Assembly: GCA_937927905.1 (NCBI GenBank)
Contig: CALFWP010000021.1
Coordinates: 1 to 11,992, forward strand
Direction of reading: 5' to 3'
Length of the DNA stretch: 11,992 nt
DNA from: an uncultured Neomegalonema sp.
GTDB taxonomy: Bacteria; Pseudomonadota; Alphaproteobacteria; Rhodobacterales; Rhodobacteraceae
Positions 6,668 to 11,992 of this stretch are shown here, one piece after another. Each line of letters opens with the position of its first letter. Within the stretch, counting starts at the first letter, position 1. The notes beneath the pieces were generated by a model, which was not told the DNA's origin, did not search any database, and worked only from the letters and a program-made list of their open reading frames with translations. A program made the position numbers and the translations under genes.

Positions 6668-7666
6668 TTAACGAAAGCCTGCGCGGAAGGACGGCGCGGC
6701 AATGTCTGATGCTTCCCAGACACCACGCGCCACGGCACGGGCCACACAATCGGCCGCCGCGGACCCCATGCGCATAACGTCCTGCGGCACTAAATCCATG
6801 TCACAATCCGGACAAACCGCAAAAATCGTATCCCCGTCAAAGGGCGCATGGCTTGGGCGGATTGCCCGGGCCAAGCCGTCCTGAGCCATAATCGCGATAC
6901 GGCTCAACGCAGCACGGTCCAGCGGAACCGAACATGCAACAACACCAATACATGTCGCCTCTCCCGCTCTGGCGGACCCTTTGCAGTCATCCGGCACCGG
7001 ATCAGAGATACGCATCCCGGGATCCGGGTGCAAACCGCCGAATTCCTCCGCCATCTCAAACGGCCAGGCCCAGAAACACTGGCCATCAGGCATAATTGGT
7101 GATCCGATAGAGTTGACTACGATCAGAGCGCTTACAATACAGCCGCCTCCGAGGTCAAGAGATGCGGTTCCCAGACCACCGGCCCATGCTCCGCCAACAG
7201 CGCCATATCCTGCGCCATAAGACCCGATGGCAACGTCCTGCGACAGCGCTTTCAGCGCATGCCGTGCCAGTGATCTGTACGGCGGCTCCAGACCCCATTC
7301 TTTATCGCCGCCGTTTCCGAGATCATAGAGAGACGCAGCAGGAATAACCGGAACCGGCGGGGCGCTCTCAACCAGCGCAATCCCCCGTCCGTTTGCGGAT
7401 AAACACAATGCCACCTCATCAGCGGCCGCCAATCCGAAAACCGACCCACCGGACAAAGTCAGCGCATGGGCAAGGCCCAATGTAGCCCCGGGGCCAACGG
7501 CATTCGTTTCCCGCGTCGCAGGTCCTCCGCCCCTGACATCCGCGACACAACGCATCGGAGCATCAAAATCAACAATTGTCACACCTGTCCGCACAGATGC
7601 GAACTCAGCATTGCCGACTTTTATACCGGCAATATCCGTAATGCTATTCTTCGGTCCGGCACGCAT
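6668..7666 (-). CDS. P1/S58-family N-terminal-nucleophile hydrolase (DmpA/NylC-like)
   Basis: This 332-aa protein belongs to the S58 group (DmpA aminopeptidase, BapA beta-peptidyl aminopeptidase, NylC nylon-oligomer hydrolase). These are made as a precursor that cuts itself to expose a Ser or Thr nucleophile. Family features are the opening NSITDIAGIKVGNAE (7-21), DVRGGGPATRET (43-54), LSGGSVFGLAAADEV (71-85), YGAGYGAVGG (150-159), VVNSIGSP (183-190) and the DGLARAIRP...DGDTIFA block (263-283). By spacing, Thr238 should be the nucleophile, with Asp277 and Asp279 as partners, at the same +39 and +41 offsets I recall for NylC Thr267, Asp306 and Asp308. The residue before the cut site is Ala237, where NylC has Asn. 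There is no signal peptide, so it is cytoplasmic. The substrate is unknown. It starts two bases after the kinase stop, so the two are coupled. Confidence 0.88.
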   Translation of the reverse strand: MRAGPKNSITDIAGIKVGNAEFASVRTGVTIVDFDAPMRCVADVRGGGPATRETNAVGPGATLGLAHALTLSGGSVFGLAAADEVALCLSANGRGIALVESAPPVPVIPAASLYDLGNGGDKEWGLEPPYRSLARHALKALSQDVAIGSYGAGYGAVGGAWAGGLGTASLDLGGGCIVSALIVVNSIGSPIMPDGQCFWAWPFEMAEEFGGLHPDPGMRISDPVPDDCKGSARAGEATCIGVVACSVPLDRAALSRIAIMAQDGLARAIRPSHAPFDGDTIFAVCPDCDMDLVPQDVMRMGSAAADCVARAVARGVWEASDIAAPSFRAGFR

Positions 7667-7668
7667 AT

Positions 7669-9069
7669 CTATTCGGAAAACGGAATATCCGGGATCGAAA
7701 CGCGAAAGCTTGTCCCGTCTGTGGTGCTGTCCATTAACTGCAACGATCCGCCATGCCCTTGTGCCAGTTCCTGTGCAATGGCAAGCCCCAGGCCGCTTCC
7801 GCCCTTTCTGGCACTGCCTTTGAAAGCCTTAAAGAGGTTTTCGCGCGCAACCGCCGGTATGCCCGGACCATTGTCGGTAACATCGATTTCGGCGGATTGA
7901 TCAAGGCGTGTTCCGACCAGCCTGACCACACCGTCCTTCCCCACCCCCTCAAGTGCCTGTGTCGCATTGCGCGCAAGATTATAAACAATCCGGTAAAGCT
8001 GATCCGGATCCGCCTCAACATATGCGCCGGATGCGGCCTCAAGTTCGAACCGGACAATGCCGGGATGGGCCATGGCTAGCTGGTCGCGCACTTCTTCCAG
8101 AAAGGGCAAGAGCATGACCCTGCGCCTGACCGGTTCAAGCTCTTCCGCGCGTCCGAATTCAAGCGTCCGTTCACAAAGGGCCGTTGCCCTATCCAAAGAA
8201 CGCAACAATTTCGGAGCAACACGCGCGACCATCGGGTCCGCGCTGGTTTCCAGCCGGTCGGTCAGAATTTGGGCCGCCGCGAGAATATTACGCAGATCAT
8301 GATTGATCTTCGCCACCGCTTCACCAAGGCTGGCCAGTCGTGTTTTCTGTTTCAATGACGTCCGTAATTCGGTTTGCATAGCGGACAGTTCGGCCTGCGC
8401 CTTGGCGATTTCATCCCTCCCGCGATCCGGTGGGATGATCACTGCAGCCTCGGGTGCCTTGCGGAAGGCAATCATATTTGTTGTCAGCTTACGGATAGGT
8501 CTTACCAACCACTTGTTCAGACTGATAAAAACCAGAGCCGCCGTCAGCAATGATATGATCAGTGAAACCGCCAGAACACGCAGACCGAAGGCGATCATCG
8601 CATCCCTTAACTGCTTTTCGCGCAGTGTAATCTCGATCTTATCACCGACAGGACTTCGGGTTTCATCCGGTGACGCCATAACACGTATGACACGTGTCGG
8701 ATCGTTGCGGAACAACACCTCAAAAGCATCCCACAATTCATCGAATACCGTTGAGTCGTCGAGATCAAATGTCTGATTCACAGGATCAGCCCAGTTCCCG
8801 CGCAGAATCGGCAGGCGCGCTCCGCCGCGTTCAACGGCAATTGACCGGACCTCCGCACTGCGCAACAAAGCCATTTCGTTTTCGTGACCGATCGGCTCGG
8901 TTTCTCCGAGACGGGCAATGGTGACAATATTCGAAGCCGCAAGGCGTTCACGCAGATAATCCACACGAAACCGCGCCAGAGACGGTGCAAAAATCAGCAC
9001 CTCCGCCAGCATGACAAACACCACTGTCAGGAGCAGCAAACGCCCGGAAAGGCTTCGCAATACTCTCAT
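7669..9069 (-). CDS. Membrane sensor histidine kinase (HDLRN type)
   Basis: This is a 466-aa inner-membrane kinase. TM1 is at about 10-30, the periplasmic sensing region at 31-157, TM2 at 158-182, and a HAMP linker at 183-237 starting LVRPIRKLT. The dimerisation domain at 240-305 carries the phospho-acceptor His257 in AKINHDLRNILAAAQ. The ATPase domain at about 318-461 has the N box YNLARNATQAL (Asn364, Asn368), G1 DNGPGIP (399-405) and G2 GSGLGLAIAQ (424-433). All catalytic elements are intact. The conserved N-terminus (SLSGRLLLLTVVFVMLAEV) is of a kind I know from alphaproteobacteria. No response regulator lies in the window, so its partner must be elsewhere. It starts 25 bases after the flavoprotein stop with a GGAAGGG site upstream. 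Position inside a redox/membrane operon hints at an envelope or redox signal, which is inference. Confidence 0.93.
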   Translation of the reverse strand: MRVLRSLSGRLLLLTVVFVMLAEVLIFAPSLARFRVDYLRERLAASNIVTIARLGETEPIGHENEMALLRSAEVRSIAVERGGARLPILRGNWADPVNQTFDLDDSTVFDELWDAFEVLFRNDPTRVIRVMASPDETRSPVGDKIEITLREKQLRDAMIAFGLRVLAVSLIISLLTAALVFISLNKWLVRPIRKLTTNMIAFRKAPEAAVIIPPDRGRDEIAKAQAELSAMQTELRTSLKQKTRLASLGEAVAKINHDLRNILAAAQILTDRLETSADPMVARVAPKLLRSLDRATALCERTLEFGRAEELEPVRRRVMLLPFLEEVRDQLAMAHPGIVRFELEAASGAYVEADPDQLYRIVYNLARNATQALEGVGKDGVVRLVGTRLDQSAEIDVTDNGPGIPAVARENLFKAFKGSARKGGSGLGLAIAQELAQGHGGSLQLMDSTTDGTSFRVSIPDIPFSE

Positions 9070-9094
9070 GTTGTTCAGCCCTTCCGCACGCTGG

Positions 9095-10513
9095 TCAGCC
9101 GAATTTCTTCAAAAATCCAACCACTTTTCTTGTCCGGTCGCTGAATAATTTAGGTGTGTAGTAGCTTCCTGCAACTCTTTTACTCGCTTCACCAAGTGTC
9201 GGATAAGGTGAAACATAGCCCGCCATGGCCCCGATTTTTTGTTTTCCAGAAATCGCGAAAGCCCACATATTAATCATCTCACCGGCCCCTGTGCCGACGA
9301 TAGACGCACCGACAATCCGCGACCCTTTAAGTACGACTTTGATCAGGCCTTTGCCGGTACGTTCCGCACGGGCGCGGTCTGTTTCGTGGGTTCCGAATCG
9401 CAGGACGGTGATACCTGTACCGAATTTTTTCTTTGCCTGCTCTTCAGTGTAACCGACATGAGCAATCTCCGGATCAACATATGTAACCCAAGGTATGTGG
9501 TCCGTTGCCGCCTTAGCCCAGAACATTTTGAATAACGCGCTCCGGATAACAATACCTGCATGATATCCCGCAACATGGGTAAACTGTAATCCGCCGGTCA
9601 CATCGCCGATGGCGTAAACTTTTTTATTTGTGGTCTTAAGATCTGCACCGACTTCAATGCCACGGGGGGAGTACCGGATACCGGCTTTTTCAAGGTCCAG
9701 GCCGTCCACATTCGCCTTTCGGCCAACCGCCATCAGCAAATGCGTGCCTTCAATACACTCGCCACCCTTCAGGTGAACCTGAATTTTGCTGCCGGTACGC
9801 CCCACGCGTTCAACAAGGGCACCTTCACGAATATCAAGGCCCTCTTCACGAAGGTTTTCCAGTGCAATCGCGGTGATTTCGGGATCGTCTTTGCCCAACG
9901 CTTTTGCGCCCTCAAGCACGACAACATTCGCACCAAGACGCTTATGCGCCTGTGCCATTTCAAGGCCGATCGGGCCCCCGCCGACAACAATCAGTGTTTC
10001 AGGCAGGTCCGTATTGTCGAAAATAGTCTCGTTGGTAAAATAAGGTGTCTGATCCAGTCCTTCGATCGGCGGTACAAACGGCGATGATCCGGTCGAAATC
10101 ACCACACGGCGGGCTTCAATCGTATATCCGCCCGCTTCAACGGTTGTCGGTCCCGTAAAGCGCGCACCATCGCGGATAACTGTACAGCCAAGCCCCTCGA
10201 AACGCTCCTGGCTGTCATGGGGAGCAATACCAGCAATCACATCTTTTACATGCGCATTTACAGCCGCGAAATCGACCATCGGCTCATCAGCCTTCACACC
10301 GAATTTCTCACCGGAGCGATGGGCATGTGCCGCCTTACCTGCTGCAAGAAGAGCTTTTGAAGGGACACACCCGTAATTGAGGCAATCCCCGCCCATCTCA
10401 CCCTTTTCGATCAGCGCGACCGATGCGCCCATCTGAACAGCGCCAGCCGCAACCGAAAGCCCGCCGGACCCCGCGCCGATAACACACAGGTCCACATTCA
10501 GTTTTTCATTCAT
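9095..10513 (-). CDS. FAD-dependent pyridine nucleotide-disulfide oxidoreductase (MerA/Lpd-like)
   Basis: This 472-aa flavoenzyme of the class I disulfide reductase family uses NAD(P)H to reduce a disulfide or related substrate in the cytoplasm. The first FAD fold has GAGSGG (13-18). The redox-active pair is Cys44 and Cys49 in GGDCLNYGCVPSK. The NAD(P)H fold has GGGPIG (178-183), the second FAD motif is YAIGDVTGG (300-308), and the dimerisation domain covers about 345-472. In lipoamide dehydrogenase and glutathione reductase the C-terminal His-Glu pair is HPTxxE; here it is YPTLGE (Tyr437, Glu442). It has no N-terminal metal-binding domain and no C-terminal vicinal Cys pair as in true mercuric reductase, so neither mercury reduction nor lipoamide turnover is supported. 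Related proteins are often annotated mercuric reductase and sit next to VTT-domain genes, as here (six-base gap). Confidence 0.92.
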   Translation of the reverse strand: MNEKLNVDLCVIGAGSGGLSVAAGAVQMGASVALIEKGEMGGDCLNYGCVPSKALLAAGKAAHAHRSGEKFGVKADEPMVDFAAVNAHVKDVIAGIAPHDSQERFEGLGCTVIRDGARFTGPTTVEAGGYTIEARRVVISTGSSPFVPPIEGLDQTPYFTNETIFDNTDLPETLIVVGGGPIGLEMAQAHKRLGANVVVLEGAKALGKDDPEITAIALENLREEGLDIREGALVERVGRTGSKIQVHLKGGECIEGTHLLMAVGRKANVDGLDLEKAGIRYSPRGIEVGADLKTTNKKVYAIGDVTGGLQFTHVAGYHAGIVIRSALFKMFWAKAATDHIPWVTYVDPEIAHVGYTEEQAKKKFGTGITVLRFGTHETDRARAERTGKGLIKVVLKGSRIVGASIVGTGAGEMINMWAFAISGKQKIGAMAGYVSPYPTLGEASKRVAGSYYTPKLFSDRTRKVVGFLKKFG

Positions 10514-10519
10514 AATATT

Positions 10520-11284
10520 CTACTCGTCTCCGGGAACTGCTGATTTTCCGCGGATCTTCTTAATAATGATCGGCATAATCGCAAGCAAAGTCAGCCCTGC
10601 GAAAGGCCCCCAAACCGCAGGTTCGGAAAAAACACTCAATGACAAATCTTCTCCCTTAGCGAACACCTCACCCAGACCTGTGCCGATTGATGTATATACT
10701 GCCGTGCCCGGCATAATACCTAAAAACGTTGTCCAGACATATGTGGAAAGCTTTACCCCGAAAAAGGCCGGCAGCAGATTGGCGATGAAAAACGGTAATG
10801 CAGGGACAAGACGCAGCAAAAACAAAAAGCTGATTTCATTTTCCTGAAATCCCTTTTCAAACTTTTCCATCCAGGGACCGGCTTTTTCCTTTAGCGTAGC
10901 GCCCAGACTCGTCTTGGCAGCCAGGAAAATACACGAGGCACCTGTAGTCGCCCCTATGACAGTTAACAAAGTCCCGGGGACCAGTCCGAACAGAAACCCG
11001 CCGGTCAAAGTCATGATCGCTGCACCGGGAACTGAAAATGCGACCACAGCAACATAAGCGAGCAGGTATGTGGCTACCGCCAACAGATAGTTGTCATCGC
11101 GCCATGCCAATAATGCTTCGCGGTTTTCTTTCAGGGCTTCAAATGAAAGATATTCACGCAAAAAAATGAACCCGAGCACCGCTCCAGTCCCTATAACAAA
11201 AAGGGGTAAAAAGCGTGATGCCCCTTTCGGTTTACCGGCAGAATGCGATGCACTTGTATCGGTCATTTCATTATCTTCCGTCAT
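10520..11284 (-). CDS. VTT-domain membrane protein (TVP38/TMEM64, DedA-related)
   Basis: This is a 254-aa polytopic inner-membrane protein. It has a polar N-terminus, then hydrophobic segments at about 25-43, 66-85, 88-101, 105-123, 152-174, 183-204 and 224-241. The VTT signature is clear: SVPGAAIMTLTGGFLFG (84-100), the RLVPALPFF motif (158-166) with its conserved Arg and prolines, and FLGIMPGTAVY (187-197). DedA/VTT proteins are linked to lipid-carrier flipping and membrane homeostasis. The TVP38 branch is less understood and is often beside a flavin disulfide reductase, as here. The first ATG at 11284 has AAAGG nine bases upstream on the minus strand. A second ATG six codons in (11266) has GGAAG upstream and is a fair alternative. 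It is the first gene of a four-gene minus-strand unit. Confidence 0.9.
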   Translation of the reverse strand: MTEDNEMTDTSASHSAGKPKGASRFLPLFVIGTGAVLGFIFLREYLSFEALKENREALLAWRDDNYLLAVATYLLAYVAVVAFSVPGAAIMTLTGGFLFGLVPGTLLTVIGATTGASCIFLAAKTSLGATLKEKAGPWMEKFEKGFQENEISFLFLLRLVPALPFFIANLLPAFFGVKLSTYVWTTFLGIMPGTAVYTSIGTGLGEVFAKGEDLSLSVFSEPAVWGPFAGLTLLAIMPIIIKKIRGKSAVPGDE

Positions 11285-11319
11285 TTTTCTTAACCTTTCC
11301 CGACCGGGTGGCTATGACC

Positions 11320-11328
11320 ACTATATCA
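11320..11328 (-). promoter_or_regulatory. Extended -10 promoter element for the VTT-reductase-kinase-hydrolase operon
   Basis: On the minus strand this reads TGATATAGT, matching the extended -10 form TGnTATAAT at five of six core positions. It lies about 36 bases upstream of the VTT gene start, leaving a leader of about 29 bases with a ribosome binding site. There is no convincing -35 hexamer, which is tolerated by extended -10 promoters. It overlaps the ATG of the doubtful plus-strand frame at 11328. Confidence 0.4.
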
Positions 11329-11507
11329 TGCATTTGGATTACGAACGTGAGACCTATCACAATCGATTGAGCGAGTGTTACGCAGCAAAACAGTTAATGA
11401 AACAATTCCCGCAGTGGGAGAGTGATCTTAGCGTTGACGCACAGAATGACTCCATGTATTGGTCCAGCCTGAAAAAATTGCGGTATTCACCGCGATATAT
11501 AAGGTAA
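11328..11507 (+). CDS. Doubtful small hypothetical protein
   Basis: ATG at 11328 opens a 59-codon frame ending at TAA 11505-11507. The product is hydrophilic and rich in Tyr, Lys, Arg and Gln (MHLDYERETYHNRL at the start, YWSSLKKLRYSPRYIR at the end), with no membrane segment, no cysteine pair and no family I recognise. The case for it is that it fills most of the gap before rpmH and has a plausible amino acid mix. Against it, there is no Shine-Dalgarno sequence, its start overlaps a good promoter for the opposite strand, and it leaves only 40 bases before rpmH. The frame is open further upstream without another standard start. It may instead be non-coding leader and promoter DNA for rpmH. 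Confidence 0.3.
   Translation: MHLDYERETYHNRLSECYAAKQLMKQFPQWESDLSVDAQNDSMYWSSLKKLRYSPRYIR
11434..11462 (+). promoter_or_regulatory. Weak candidate promoter for rpmH-rnpA
   Basis: TTGACG (11434-11439), a 17-base spacer and TATTGG (11457-11462) give a good -35 and a poor -10, followed by a leader of roughly 80 bases before rpmH. The alternative -10 TATAAG at 11498-11503 has no matching -35. A small perfect hairpin, GCGGT/ACCGC (11480-11484 with 11489-11493, loop ATTC), would lie in the leader. The rpmH genes are normally strongly transcribed, so a promoter should exist in this gap, but I cannot place it firmly. Confidence 0.22.
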
Positions 11508-11547
11508 TTACGGGGTCCTAGGCCTCTACAATATCAGGATTGATGTC

Positions 11548-11682
11548 GTGAAACGGACTTTTCAACCCAGCAATCGCGTTCGCAAAAACCGTCACGGCTT
11601 TAGAGCACGTATGGCGACAAAAAACGGGCGTAAAATACTTAATGCGCGCCGCGCACGCGGCAGAAAGAAACTCAGCGCCTGA
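11548..11682 (+). CDS. rpmH: 50S ribosomal protein L34
   Basis: This 44-residue, very basic protein binds 23S rRNA in the large ribosomal subunit. It begins with a GTG codon read as Met: (M)KRTFQPSNRVRKNRHGF, then RARMATKNGRKILNARRARG, ending RKKLSA at a TGA (11680-11682). That is L34 from end to end, at the usual length. AGGA at 11536-11539 lies eight bases upstream of the GTG. An ATG at 11543 is out of frame and stops at once, so the GTG is the only reasonable start. It is followed one base later by rnpA, the conserved bacterial order. The next genes expected beyond the window are yidD, yidC and an engB-type GTPase. Confidence 0.96.
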   Translation: MKRTFQPSNRVRKNRHGFRARMATKNGRKILNARRARGRKKLSA

Positions 11683-11683
11683 T

Positions 11684-11992
11684 TTGTCCTCCAGCGGGAG
11701 ACAGCACTTTTTACTTTGCCGGTTAAAGAAACGCCGCGATTTCCTTGCTGCAAACAAAGCCGCAAAAATAGTTAAACGCGGTTTCATTTTGCAATGCAGG
11801 CACCGTAATGATGATTCGGTACAAATACGTGTCGGATTTACAGCATCCAAAAAAGTCGGAAATGCCGTTTTGCGCAATTTTGCAAAACGGCGACTCAGGG
11901 AACTTGCCGCCTGTCATATCAGGGAAAATGGTATTATTGGATGCGATTATGTCATGATTGCACGCAAAAACACCACAGTTTCCATGCAGTAT
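11684..11992 (+). CDS. rnpA: Ribonuclease P protein component (3' partial)
   Basis: This is the protein subunit of RNase P, which helps the catalytic RNA bind precursor tRNA and remove the 5' leader. The frame is open to the window end (103 codons seen; the family is about 110-140). It shows RLKKRRDFLAANKA (13-26), RVGFTASKKVGNAVLRN (49-65) and AKRRLRE (67-73), then CDYVMIARK (87-95). The only standard start before RLKKRRDF is a TTG at 11684, one base after the rpmH stop, so translation is probably coupled to rpmH. There is no clear Shine-Dalgarno. The RNR motif reads Arg64-Asn65-Phe66: the second Arg, which I recall as near-invariant and RNA-contacting, is replaced by Phe (codon TTT at 11879-11881). 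The rest of the core is normal. Confidence 0.9.
   Translation, partial: MSSSGRQHFLLCRLKKRRDFLAANKAAKIVKRGFILQCRHRNDDSVQIRVGFTASKKVGNAVLRNFAKRRLRELAACHIRENGIIGCDYVMIARKNTTVSMQY
11864..11891. repeat. Perfect 10-bp inverted repeat inside rnpA
   Basis: GCCGTTTTGC (11864-11873) and GCAAAACGGC (11882-11891) are exact reverse complements around an eight-base loop, GCAATTTT. It lies over the codons for AVLRNFAKRR, the RNA-binding core of RnpA. In mRNA it would form a stable stem-loop within the coding region. Confidence 0.8.

Noticed and set aside
9095..10513. True mercuric reductase (merA) and a mercury-resistance operon
   Set aside because: No heavy-metal domain, no C-terminal Cys pair, and no merR, merT or merP nearby.
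11518..11917. Minus-strand frames covering the rpmH/rnpA region
   Set aside because: The plus strand encodes unmistakable L34 and RnpA, so the opposite-strand frames are shadows.
1..11992. CRISPR array, toxin-antitoxin or phage-defence module, insertion sequence
   Set aside because: No spaced direct repeats, transposase, nuclease or toxin-like genes were seen on either strand.

Overview
The window looks like chromosomal DNA from an alphaproteobacterium of moderate GC content. The ribosomal protein L34 and RnpA sequences at the right end, the HDLRN-type histidine kinase and the transporter families all read as alphaproteobacterial. This placement is inferred from sequence style, and no species can be named.

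Layout from left to right. Positions 1-714 hold one open frame made of two unrelated halves: an AT-rich piece of a membrane sensor histidine kinase, joined at about 421-438 to the GC-rich C-terminus of a BMP-type (nucleoside/simple-sugar) ABC permease. This is the most suspicious spot in the window, either an assembly join or a real recombination. Positions 878-5505 (+) hold a complete PotABCD-like importer: ATPase, periplasmic binding protein, then two permeases. A strong intrinsic terminator lies between the binding-protein gene and the permeases. Both permeases carry enlarged external segments between TM1 and TM2. Positions 5554-5735 (+) hold a frameshifted entericidin-like small lipoprotein gene with an excellent ribosome binding site.

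From 5810 to 11284 everything reads on the minus strand. yebC stands alone at 5810-6559. Upstream of it is a tight four-gene unit, in transcription order: VTT-domain (TVP38/TMEM64) membrane protein, MerA/Lpd-like flavin disulfide reductase, an HDLRN-type sensor histidine kinase with no response regulator beside it, and an S58/P1-family N-terminal-nucleophile hydrolase. Gaps inside the unit are 6, 25 and 2 bases. A good extended -10 box lies just upstream of the first gene.

The right end reads on the plus strand. It has a doubtful 59-codon frame, then rpmH (GTG start) and rnpA (TTG start, cut by the window end). rnpA shows an unusual Phe in the RNR motif, with a perfect 10-bp inverted repeat over the same codons.

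I see no CRISPR array, tRNA, rRNA, insertion sequence or defence system. The main candidates for something new are the redox/membrane/sensor/hydrolase unit and the broken entericidin gene. The left-end chimera is most likely technical.
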